A stretch of DNA of 6,730 nt from Planctomycetota bacterium. GTDB taxonomy: Bacteria; Planctomycetota; SZUA-567. Shown here piece after piece: positions 1 through 6,059 of this stretch (positions within the stretch are counted from its first letter, which is position 1; every line of letters begins with the position of its first letter). Where the stretch lies: positions 1-6,730 of the forward strand of contig JAISYD010000365.1 of NCBI GenBank assembly GCA_031270145.1, read 5' to 3'. The translations under genes and the position numbers were made by a program. Under the pieces are notes generated by a model. It was not told the DNA's origin. It saw only the letters and a program-made list of their open reading frames with translations, and ran no database searches.

Positions 1-69
1 CGCCGGATAATCATCGACGATGAGAATCGACTTGCCCTTCCAGGACGCCTCGGCGGTGATCGCTGTCAT
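1..69 (-). CDS. Response regulator (CheY-like receiver), N-terminal fragment
   Basis: Only the first 23 codons lie in the window; the gene continues past the left edge. The peptide ends ...KSILIVDDYPA, the hydrophobic beta-1 strand followed by the paired acidic residues (D19, D20) that help bind Mg2+ in receiver domains of two-component systems. The phosphorylated aspartate and any output domain are outside the window, so its effector function (DNA binding, enzymatic or stand-alone) is unknown. The ATG at 69-67 is preceded by AAGGGGA (82-76) with six bases of spacing, and a good promoter lies about 95 bases upstream. The first 13 residues are a short polar lead-in before the domain, which is common. 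The identification rests on one short motif in a well-placed frame; the start is well supported and the family fairly so. Confidence 0.72.
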   Translation of the reverse strand, partial: MTAITAEASWKGKSILIVDDYPA

Positions 70-162
70 CGGAAATCCCCTTCGCCGCGCAATTGCCGGA
101 ACCCCGGGCATTGGCCCGGTCTGCCAGCCTCCCCGCCGCCCGATAGCATGATTCTTAACAAT

Positions 163-190
163 ATTATAAGGCATCCGGCCTGTTTGTCTA
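163..190 (-). promoter_or_regulatory. Sigma70-type promoter for the response regulator
   Basis: On the minus strand, TAGACA (190-185, five of six matches to TTGACA) is followed after 16 bases by a perfect TATAAT (168-163). Transcription would begin near 156 and leave a leader of about 86 bases before the ATG at 69. The element lies in an AT-rich island within GC-rich DNA, directly after a leftward terminator, which is where an independent promoter is expected. Confidence 0.55.
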
Positions 191-191
191 T

Positions 192-221
192 AAAAAACCC
201 CGCCGCCGCCGACCGGGGTTT
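192..221 (-). terminator. Intrinsic terminator facing left
   Basis: An 8-bp stem (195-202 with 214-221, AAACCCCG / CGGGGTTT) closes an 11-base loop. On the minus strand it ends in six T residues (197-192), the form of a rho-independent terminator for leftward transcription. On the plus strand it is followed by TTTAGGG, so it would be weak in that direction. It abuts the -35 box of the response regulator promoter and so would insulate that gene. The transcript it would end is not obvious, because no leftward gene is recognisable between 222 and 615. Confidence 0.5.
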
Positions 222-557
222 AGGGCCCATGCCTGAAAATGAGCAGCCGGACGGCGACATGCCCGCCGCGGTTACGCATATGGGGGCCGAAGCGACGTTC
301 TCCATGAGGGGCGGCAGGACGGCAAACGCCCGCGTGCGCGAAGACGCGAGGACAAGGGCGGCGGCCGTGAAGCGCTGCGCGGCCTTCGGCGCTTGCGGAA
401 TCACAAAGATCTGGCTATACTCCGGAAAGCGCTCCGCCGCCGAAGGGAGTGAAGGCCGATAACGGGGCGCCGGGCGGGCCGTGTGGCAAGGCGTGAGATA
501 TTTCGTCCTGGAGAGCAACCGGCTGTTTCAACAATGAACGGGTCACCCCGCTTATCC
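222..557. other. Stretch with no recognisable gene
   Basis: About 335 bases hold no protein I recognise on either strand. The open frames here (for example 230-462 plus, and the long minus-strand frame through 66-518) lack a convincing ribosome-binding site and any family motif. A possible rightward promoter lies at 393-421. I looked for conserved cores of RNase P RNA, tmRNA, SRP RNA and common riboswitches and saw none. The stretch is flanked by a leftward terminator at 192-221 and a rightward terminator-like hairpin at 558-592, so a small RNA is possible but unproven. Confidence 0.5.
393..421 (+). promoter_or_regulatory. Possible promoter for the methyltransferase
   Basis: TTGCGG (393-398) is followed by a 17-base spacer and TATACT (416-421, five of six matches to TATAAT). 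Transcription would start near 428, giving a leader of about 188 bases before the ATG at 616. The -35 box matches only three of six positions, so this is a tentative call. It is the best rightward promoter I could find ahead of the gene. Confidence 0.3.
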
Positions 558-592
558 CGGCTGGTCCGGATATGATGGCCGCCGATTTTTTT
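558..592 (+). terminator. Terminator-like hairpin in the methyltransferase leader
   Basis: CGGC, GG and CC (558-561, 563-564, 566-567, with single T bulges at 562 and 565) pair with GGCCGCCG (577-584) around a 9-base loop. The hairpin is followed by A and then seven T residues (586-592). This is the shape of a rightward intrinsic terminator, yet it lies only 24 bases before the methyltransferase start. It either ends an upstream transcript or acts as an attenuator in the leader. The bulged stem makes its strength uncertain. Confidence 0.4.
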
Positions 593-615
593 CAGCCACC
601 AATATGGGAGAGATG

Positions 616-1557
616 ATGCGGCAGCTTTTTCCCGACCCGTCCGGCGCCGGGCAAATCGCCTGGAACGGGGACTCCTTTGATTCGCCCCGGCAAGATGGGG
701 TGTTGGCCTATCCCATGCCGGGCGGGCCGTCGGGATGGAATGACGGTTTGACCGATTTTCTTGAGGAAAGCAGCGGCGGCCGGCATCCAATCGACCTGGC
801 ATCAATTGATGTGGCTATGTTGAATATCTATAAATACAGTAAATTTATTGAGAAATGGGAGGGGGGAGGAGGAGGTACACGAATTATTGAAATTGGCTGT
901 TCCGGCGGACATTTGCTGCGGCGGCTCCGGCGGGGATTGCCTGGCGCCATGGTCGTTGGAGCCGACATAATTGGCGCCCCGCTCAAGCGCCTGGCCGGCA
1001 AACTGAGGGACGAGGGCATGGCAACGCCCCTGTTGCGTTTTGATCTGGCGGATTGCCCCTTGCCGGATCGGAGCTTTGATCTGGTTGTCGCGCTTAACGT
1101 CCTGGAGCATATCGCGGATCACGGGAAGGCGGCGGCGGAAATATACAGGATCCTCAAACCGGGCGGCGTTTTCGTTTTTGAAGTTCCGGCCGGTCCCGGC
1201 CTGTACGACGATTATGATCGGGATATGCGCCATTACCGCCGTTATCGGGCCAGGGAAATCGATCAACTTTTAACCCAGACCGGATTTGCCAGGAAATCGC
1301 TGTCCCATTTGGGCGTTTTCATGTATCCGGCGTTTTGGCTGATCAAGAAATTGCGCGCGGCGGCGGCGGCGAAAAAAGCCGGGACTCCGGCCCCAAACCC
1401 GGACGCCGGGCCCTCAGTTTCAAGCAAACGTCTTATTTCGGCCTCAAACGGCATCTTTTTCCGGCTTCCCCTGGCGCTTGAGATCTGGCTGGGCAGGTTC
1501 GTCAATTGGCCGTTCGGCATAAGGTGTACGGGGGCATACATAAGGCCAAAAACCTGA
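616..1557 (+). CDS. Class I SAM-dependent methyltransferase
   Basis: Predicted 313-residue cytosolic enzyme that transfers a methyl group from S-adenosylmethionine; the acceptor is unknown. Visible motifs, numbered from this start, are motif I IIEIGCSGGHLL (90-101), the acidic residue after strand 2 in VVGADI (D117), motif II FDLVVALNVLEHIADH (154-169) and motif III LKPGGVFVFEVP (180-191). A DMRHYRRY segment (203-210) follows, typical of Methyltransf_11-type enzymes. Residues 6-50 resemble a Trm112-like zinc ribbon without its cysteines. A glycine tract (83-87) joins this to the catalytic domain, and an Ala/Lys-rich segment (247-256) precedes the C-terminal region. ATGs exist at 604, 613 and 616. 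The only Shine-Dalgarno-like sequence, GGGAGAG (606-612), fits 616 best, and 604 has none. The gene stands alone on its strand and converges on the dehydrogenase. Part of it (about 800-890) uses many A/T-ending codons, unlike the gat genes. The family is confident; the substrate is not known. Confidence 0.9.
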   Translation: MRQLFPDPSGAGQIAWNGDSFDSPRQDGVLAYPMPGGPSGWNDGLTDFLEESSGGRHPIDLASIDVAMLNIYKYSKFIEKWEGGGGGTRIIEIGCSGGHLLRRLRRGLPGAMVVGADIIGAPLKRLAGKLRDEGMATPLLRFDLADCPLPDRSFDLVVALNVLEHIADHGKAAAEIYRILKPGGVFVFEVPAGPGLYDDYDRDMRHYRRYRAREIDQLLTQTGFARKSLSHLGVFMYPAFWLIKKLRAAAAAKKAGTPAPNPDAGPSVSSKRLISASNGIFFRLPLALEIWLGRFVNWPFGIRCTGAYIRPKT

Positions 1558-1631
1558 AAGCGTTCATGCCGGGAGCATTGGCCGGCGCGGGGACTCCTTA
1601 AAATAAACGCTTCATAGAGGCGCGCCCGAAT

Positions 1632-1680
1632 AGCGCTTCCTCAAGGTTAAGGCGAACCCAGGTGTAGCGCTTAATTTTAG
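1632..1680 (+). terminator. Imperfect hairpin between convergent genes, possible terminator
   Basis: AGCGCT (1632-1637) pairs with AGCGCT (1666-1671). Inside it, CCT (1639-1641) pairs with AGG (1660-1662) and GGTT (1645-1648) with AACC (1655-1658), around the loop AAGGCG. On the plus strand the hairpin is followed by TTAATTTTAG, a broken T-rich tail that could help end methyltransferase transcription. On the minus strand no T-run follows. The internal loops make this weaker than a textbook terminator, but it is the only candidate in the 131-base convergent spacer. Confidence 0.3.
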
Positions 1681-1688
1681 ACGAGCCC

Positions 1689-2750
1689 TTACCAGCGGAT
1701 CCTGACCATGGGCTTGATCAGATCGGCCGGCTTTTCCTCCATCAGCCGGGTGGCGTCCTCGATTTTCTCGAATCCCTCGAAAACGTGGGTAATCAGCCGG
1801 GCGGGATCGCAACGGCCGTATTTGATGACGTCCAGCAGTTTTTCGATGCGGCTCCTTCCGCCGGGACAGAAACCGCCCCGGATGGTCTTGTCGGCCATCC
1901 CCAAACCCCAGGCCGGCGCCGGCATGCCCAGGGTGTCGGCGGCGTCGAAATAGTTGACATTGGAAATCGTGCCCATGGCCTTACACATCCGGACCGCCTT
2001 GCCGAAGGTTTCCGCTCCTCCCCCGGCGATAATCACCGAATCGGCGCCCCGCCCGCCCGTAAGATCAAGAACCTGGTCGGCCAGGTCGCCGTTCTTGTAG
2101 CTGACGACGTCGGTGGCGCCGTATTCCCGTGCCGCCTTGACGCAGTTGGGACGGGTGCCGATGACGATTATCCGTCCGGCTCCCCGCAGTTCGGCCCCGG
2201 CCACGGTCATCAGGCCGACCGGACCGATGCCGATGACCGCCACGGTATCGCCGTACGCGATGTCGGCGTTTTCCGCCCCGTAAAAACCGGTGCTCATCAT
2301 GTCCACGGTCATGAGGGCCGCTTCCGGCGCGACCCCCTCGGGGATGCGGGCCAGGTTGGCGTCGGCCTGGTTCACATGGAAGAATTCCGCCATCACCCCG
2401 TCCTTTTGGGAGAGAAATTTGAAACTTCCCAACGGCGAACGATCATGGGCGTTGAAACGGCCCTGGACGCCGGGCGCCAGCCAGTCGGGAGTGGTACAGG
2501 GAACGGCCACCGTCTCCCCCACCTTGAATTCCCTGACCAAGGCCCCGACTTCCACGATTTCGCCGACGGCCTCGTGCCCCATGATGCGATCCTTTTCTTT
2601 GGGGCCGGCCCCCCCGTGCATGGAGTGCAGATCGGAAGTGCAGGGGGAGATGAGCACCGGCCTGAGCACGGCGTCCAAGGGGCCGGCCGCGGGTTTTTCC
2701 TTTTCCACCCAGCCGGGAACGTTGATCGCCTTGATTCCGTATCCGCGCAT
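1689..2750 (-). CDS. NADP-dependent secondary alcohol dehydrogenase (zinc type)
   Basis: Predicted 353-residue medium-chain dehydrogenase that interconverts secondary alcohols and ketones (such as isopropanol and acetone) and often short aldehydes, using NADP(H). It matches the Thermoanaerobacter brockii / Clostridium beijerinckii family (about 352 residues) over its whole length. From the chosen start, the zinc ligands fall at that family's positions: C37 (SPCTSD), H59 and E60 (GHEAVGE) and D150 (VDMMSTG). The nucleotide-binding loop GIGPVG is at 174-179. G198, T199, R200 and Y218 occupy the NADP-phosphate pocket, with Thr replacing the usual Ser199. The structural zinc cysteine loop of horse-liver-type enzymes is absent, as in this family. 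The open frame extends 61 codons upstream, but the ATG at 2750-2748 has GGAGGAG seven bases before it and begins where the family begins. It lies 368 bases downstream of gatB with its own likely promoter. Family and NADP preference are well supported; the physiological substrate is inferred. Confidence 0.95.
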   Translation of the reverse strand: MRGYGIKAINVPGWVEKEKPAAGPLDAVLRPVLISPCTSDLHSMHGGAGPKEKDRIMGHEAVGEIVEVGALVREFKVGETVAVPCTTPDWLAPGVQGRFNAHDRSPLGSFKFLSQKDGVMAEFFHVNQADANLARIPEGVAPEAALMTVDMMSTGFYGAENADIAYGDTVAVIGIGPVGLMTVAGAELRGAGRIIVIGTRPNCVKAAREYGATDVVSYKNGDLADQVLDLTGGRGADSVIIAGGGAETFGKAVRMCKAMGTISNVNYFDAADTLGMPAPAWGLGMADKTIRGGFCPGGRSRIEKLLDVIKYGRCDPARLITHVFEGFEKIEDATRLMEEKPADLIKPMVRIRW

Positions 2751-2757
2751 GATTCGC

Positions 2758-2764
2758 CTCCTCC
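2758..2764 (-). promoter_or_regulatory. Strong ribosome-binding site fixing the dehydrogenase start
   Basis: GGAGGAG on the minus strand with a 7-base spacer to the ATG at 2750-2748. It settles the start codon against the in-frame GTG at 2933 and the ATGs in between, none of which has a comparable site, and it suggests efficient translation. Confidence 0.8.
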
Positions 2765-2865
2765 GAGAGAAATCCGCCCTTCGGCGCGATGCGGTCGCCC
2801 GCCCGCATTTTTCCAGGGCTTCATGATGCCTTTGCGGGCTTCGCATTGCAACCATAAGTGACGCC

Positions 2866-2893
2866 ATTATATCCGTCCCGCCGTCGGCCGCAA
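2866..2893 (-). promoter_or_regulatory. Likely promoter of the alcohol dehydrogenase
   Basis: On the minus strand, TTGCGG (2893-2888) and a perfect TATAAT (2871-2866) are separated by 16 bases. The predicted start near 2859 gives a leader of about 108 bases. The -35 box is a partial match (three of six), as expected if an activator assists. This promoter would make the gene independent of the gat operon. Confidence 0.45.
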
Positions 2894-2949
2894 TGCCTTT
2901 CCCGGCCGATAGGCGCGTTCCTTTTCGCTTCACCCATGCACGGCGGAGT

Positions 2950-2991
2950 TTTCAAGGAAATCGGGCCGCCTGCCGTTCGATTCCCTTGAAA
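2950..2991. repeat. 42-base interrupted palindrome upstream of the dehydrogenase
   Basis: TTTCAAGG (2950-2957) is the inverted complement of CCTTGAAA (2984-2991). After one A/C mismatch, AATCG (2959-2963) pairs with CGATT (2978-2982), and GGC (2964-2966) pairs with GCC (2972-2974). About 16 base pairs could form, with 13 in the outer two blocks. It lies about 57 bases upstream of the dehydrogenase -35 box and 128 bases downstream of the gatB stop. No T-run follows on either strand, so it is not a standard terminator. It could be a regulator-binding site, or an RNA stem at the 3' end of the gat transcript. Confidence 0.5.
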
Positions 2992-3118
2992 GTTGTAACG
3001 GCCGGCATTTTAGTGTAGTGGTTCGCCAAGTCGAGACGGAAGCCTAACCTGACCGTAATTCATGGCGGTAGCGCAAAGCCCGGAAACTGTACTGGCAAGG
3101 CATCGACATCCAGGGCAA

Positions 3119-4555
3119 TTATTCCAGCGCCCGATCCAGCAGTTCGCCGACCAGCCTGGGATCGCCCTTCTTTTTCAATTCCCGCATCACCCGCCCGAAA
3201 ATGGCGTTCCTTACCGCCTTCTTCCCGGTCCGGTATTCGGCCACCAGGGGCTGGACCTCGGACAGAACCTTGGCGATGGCCTTTTCCAGGGCGTCGTCGT
3301 CGCGCTCGATGATGAGATCGCCCGCCCGCGCCGCCGCCTCGGCCTCGCCGCCGGCATTGAACAAGGTCTCCAGGACCTTGCGGAACCCCTCCCCGTTCAG
3401 CTTCCCCTCCTCCAGCAGTTCCACCGCCCGCCGAAAGGGAAGAGGTTCGAGTTTCGATTCGTCCAGGGGGCGGCCGGTGGAATTCACCAGCGAAAACACA
3501 TCCTTCACCAGCCGCTTGGCCAGGAGGACGGTTTTGCTGGCGCCACCCTCCCCGGCCAAGCGGAGGAAGCCCAGCGCGTCGTTGCGGGTCAAAGCCTCGA
3601 TATCCGCTTCTCCCAGACCCAGGCCGCGCAACTCCCCGAGATAATCGTCGTAGGAGACGGGCAACTTCGCCCTTTCCGCCTCCACCCAATCGGGGGCAAG
3701 CCGGGCCGGCGGCAAATCCGGTTCCGGGAAATACCGGTAGTCGTGGGCGTCCTCCTTGGAACGCTGGACAAAAGTGCGCTGGTTGACGTCGTCCCAGCCC
3801 CGGGTTTCCTGGCGGGGGACGCCGCCGCCGTCCAGGATGCCGGCCTGGCGCCTTTCCTCGTACTCGATGGCGGAGCGCATGTGGTTGAAGCCGGCCTGGT
3901 TCTTGATCTCGGTCCGGATGCCCAACTCGCCCGATCCTCTGGGGGCGATGGACACATTGGCCTCGGCCCGCATTTCCCCGCGCTGAAGCCGGCAACGGGA
4001 AATGCCGTTGTAAACCAGGATGGCCCGAAGCTTTCTGGCGTATTCCTCCGCCTCCCGCCCGGAACTCAGCACCGGCTCGGTGACGATCTCCATCAGGGGG
4101 ACGCCGGAGCGGTTGACGTCGATCCGGGCGGCGCCGCCGGCGTGGACCAGCTTGCAGGTGTCCTCCTCCATGTGGAGGCGGCGGATCGCCACCCTTTTCT
4201 CGCGGCCGTCGTCGCCGGCGATGGCGAGCCAACCCCATTCGCCCAGCGGCCGGACATACTGGGATATCTGGTAGCCCTTCACCAGATCGGGATAGATGTA
4301 GTTTTTGCGCTCGAACCAAATCACCTCGTTGATCCGGCAGTGCAAGGCCAGGGCCGCCCGCAGGGCCAGGCGCACCGCCTCCCGGTTGATGACCGGCAGG
4401 GCGCCGGGAAGGCCCAGGCAGACCGGGCAGGCGGCGCGGTTCGGGGGGAGATCCTGGGGCGAATTGGGACAGGGGCAAAACATCTTGGCGGCGGTCGCCA
4501 ATTCCACATGCACCTCGACGCCGACGGTGGTGAGGTAATCGCCTTTGGCAGTCAT
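3119..4555 (-). CDS. gatB: Asp/Glu-tRNA amidotransferase subunit B
   Basis: GatB binds misacylated Glu-tRNA(Gln) or Asp-tRNA(Asn), phosphorylates the side-chain carboxylate with ATP and completes amidation with ammonia channelled from GatA. The 478 residues match the usual length. Landmarks in order: GVEVHVEL (12-19); zinc-site cysteines C27, C29, C43 and C46 (ending CPVCLG); ERKNYIYPDLVKGYQISQY (82-100); HMEED (128-132); DVNRSGVPLMEIVTEP (146-161); QETRGW (249-254); and AHDYRYFPEPDLPP (270-283). The C-terminal helical, YqeY-like tRNA-binding tail ends with AEYRTGKKAVRNAIFGRVM and the last residues RALE. The start overlaps the gatA stop as ATGA, and AAGGAGG (4566-4560) lies inside the last gatA codons, so translation is probably coupled. 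Small departures from the common consensus are EIKNQAGF for EIKNLNSF and GEMRAEANVSI for GSLRCDANVSV. The identification is secure; Gln versus Asn specificity depends on which synthetases the genome encodes. Confidence 0.98.
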   Translation of the reverse strand: MTAKGDYLTTVGVEVHVELATAAKMFCPCPNSPQDLPPNRAACPVCLGLPGALPVINREAVRLALRAALALHCRINEVIWFERKNYIYPDLVKGYQISQYVRPLGEWGWLAIAGDDGREKRVAIRRLHMEEDTCKLVHAGGAARIDVNRSGVPLMEIVTEPVLSSGREAEEYARKLRAILVYNGISRCRLQRGEMRAEANVSIAPRGSGELGIRTEIKNQAGFNHMRSAIEYEERRQAGILDGGGVPRQETRGWDDVNQRTFVQRSKEDAHDYRYFPEPDLPPARLAPDWVEAERAKLPVSYDDYLGELRGLGLGEADIEALTRNDALGFLRLAGEGGASKTVLLAKRLVKDVFSLVNSTGRPLDESKLEPLPFRRAVELLEEGKLNGEGFRKVLETLFNAGGEAEAAARAGDLIIERDDDALEKAIAKVLSEVQPLVAEYRTGKKAVRNAIFGRVMRELKKKGDPRLVGELLDRALE

Positions 4556-6039
4556 TTCGCCTCCTTCGGGCCGGCCAATGTCCAGGGAGCGCCGACCAGC
4601 CGGGTATTTTTTTCAATCGTCCGGGCCAGGCGGTACAGGATGTTTTCGGCGAAGGGGCCGGCCACGGCCTGCACTCCCGTCGGCAGGCCGTCGAACACCC
4701 CGATGGGGAAGGAAATCGCCGGCAGGCCGGCCAAATTGGCGGCCAAGGTGAAAATATCGCCCAGGTAATCCTCCATCACGCCGGCCTTGGCCCCGATGCG
4801 GCGGGGGAACTGGGGCGCGACCGGCAAGAGGAGGATGTCGGCGTCCAGGAACAGCCGGGCAAACTCCTGCGAAAGTTTCCGCCGAACCCGGGCGGCCTTG
4901 AGGTAATAGGCGTCGTAATAACCTTGCGACAAAGCGTAGGCGCCAACCATGATCCGGCGCTTCACCTCGTCCCCGAATCCGCGGCCCCGGGTTTCGGAAT
5001 AGACATCCCAGACGTCCCCGCCCCCGCAACGGCGGCCATAGCGGACGCCGTCGAAGCGCGCCAGGTTGGCCGACGCCTCGCAGGAGCAGATGATGTAATA
5101 GGCCGCCACCCCGTACTTGATTAGCGGTACCGCCGCCTCGGCGATCCGCGCCCCGTGCCCGGCGGCGATGTTCATGGCCCGCCGCACGCCTCCCGCCATC
5201 ACCGGCGACAGGCCGTCGCCCTCCAGCATGGCGGGATCGTAAACGATCCGCAGCCCTTTAACGCCCTCCTCGATGCCGGGGAGGCACGGCGCCGCCGTTT
5301 CCGCCCCCGCCGCCGAGGTTGAATCGCGGGGATCGCGGCCGGAAATCACGTCCAGCAGCAGGGCGTTGTCGCGGGCGTTGCGGGTCAGGGGGCCGATTTG
5401 GTCCAGGCTGGAGGCCAGGGCGCCCAGGCCGTAACGGGAAACGCGGCCATAGGTGGGCTTCATGCCGACCAGGCCGCAAAAGGCGGCGGGTTGGCGGATG
5501 GAGCCGCCGGTGTCGGAGCCAAGCGCGGCCAGGGCGCCGCCATAAGCCACCAGGGCGGCGCTGCCGCTGGAGCTGCCGCCGGTTATCCGGCCGGGGTCCC
5601 AAGGATTGCCGGTCGGGCCGTAGGCGGAATGCTCGCCCGACGAGCCCATGGCGACTTCGTCCATGTTGGTTTTGCCCATGACGACGGCGCCGGCGTTTTG
5701 CAAGGCGGCCACCGCCGAGGCGTCGTAGGGCGGGATAAAGTTTTCCAGTATCCGGCTGCCGCAGGTGGTGCGGACGCCCCGGGTCATCAGGTTGTCCTTC
5801 ACCGCCACCGGAATCCCCCGCAAAGCTCCGCCGGCGCCTGGGGAAGCCGCGGATTCGGCGGCGCGCCGGCGCGAAACCTCGTCGGTGCGGGTGACGACGG
5901 CGTTGATCGCCGGCTCGAAGAGATCCATGCGGGCGGCCGAGGCCTCGACCAGATCCAAGGCCGACAATTCCGCCGCCGCGACCAGCCGGCCCGCCTCTTC
6001 CAAGGTCAGGCGGGCGAATTGTTCCTGGGTGATTTTCAT
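4552..6039 (-). CDS. gatA: Asp/Glu-tRNA amidotransferase subunit A (glutaminase)
   Basis: GatA is the amidase-signature subunit that hydrolyses glutamine and passes ammonia to GatB. The 495 residues are full length. The Ser-cisSer-Lys catalytic triad is visible: K81 in PVAVKDN, S156 in TGGSSSGSAA and the nucleophile S180 in GSDTGGSIRQPA. Each is two positions beyond the triad of the Staphylococcus aureus enzyme (K79, S154, S178, from memory). GMKPTYGRVSRYG follows, and the C-terminal half contains ADILLLPVAP, FTLAANLAGLPAISFPIG and GLPTGVQAVAGPF, all typical of GatA rather than of other amidases. The start ATG at 6039-6037 is 20 bases after the gatC stop and has only a weak ribosome-binding site (GGGA about ten bases upstream). 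The end overlaps the gatB start. No frameshift or missing catalytic residue is seen. Confidence 0.98.
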   Translation of the reverse strand: MKITQEQFARLTLEEAGRLVAAAELSALDLVEASAARMDLFEPAINAVVTRTDEVSRRRAAESAASPGAGGALRGIPVAVKDNLMTRGVRTTCGSRILENFIPPYDASAVAALQNAGAVVMGKTNMDEVAMGSSGEHSAYGPTGNPWDPGRITGGSSSGSAALVAYGGALAALGSDTGGSIRQPAAFCGLVGMKPTYGRVSRYGLGALASSLDQIGPLTRNARDNALLLDVISGRDPRDSTSAAGAETAAPCLPGIEEGVKGLRIVYDPAMLEGDGLSPVMAGGVRRAMNIAAGHGARIAEAAVPLIKYGVAAYYIICSCEASANLARFDGVRYGRRCGGGDVWDVYSETRGRGFGDEVKRRIMVGAYALSQGYYDAYYLKAARVRRKLSQEFARLFLDADILLLPVAPQFPRRIGAKAGVMEDYLGDIFTLAANLAGLPAISFPIGVFDGLPTGVQAVAGPFAENILYRLARTIEKNTRLVGAPWTLAGPKEAK

Positions 6040-6059
6040 GGTTTGCGTTTCCCGGGGCG

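Noticed and set aside
148..462. Plus-strand frame of 104 codons, or a shorter form from the ATG at 230
   Set aside because: No good ribosome-binding site, no family motif, and it starts within or across the hairpin at 192-221. Composition alone can explain it.
66..518. Minus-strand frame of 150 codons
   Set aside because: It overlaps the start of the response regulator in another frame, crosses that gene's terminator and promoter, and shows no domain.
604..615. Methyltransferase start at the ATG at 604 or 613
   Set aside because: 604 has no ribosome-binding site, and 613 is only two bases from GGAG; 616 has five bases. The difference is at most four residues, so some doubt remains.
1359..1370. 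GCG repeat in the methyltransferase gene
   Set aside because: A short alanine run in a likely flexible segment; too short to call a meaningful repeat locus.
1785..2861. 358-codon plus-strand frame antisense to the dehydrogenase
   Set aside because: A His/Gly/Asp-rich composition shadow of a confidently identified gene.
2751..2933. 61-codon N-terminal extension of the alcohol dehydrogenase
   Set aside because: It lies upstream of the family's normal start, is Arg/Ala-rich, crosses the TATAAT promoter, and the ATG at 2750 has the strong ribosome-binding site.
3012..3050. tRNA-like words (GTGTAGTGGTTCGCC) between gatB and the dehydrogenase
   Set aside because: No acceptor stem, anticodon arm or full cloverleaf can be built on either strand.
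3062..4768. 568-codon plus-strand frame antisense to gatB
   Set aside because: Long antisense frames are common in GC-rich genes. gatB on the other strand is unmistakable, and the antisense peptide shows no domain.
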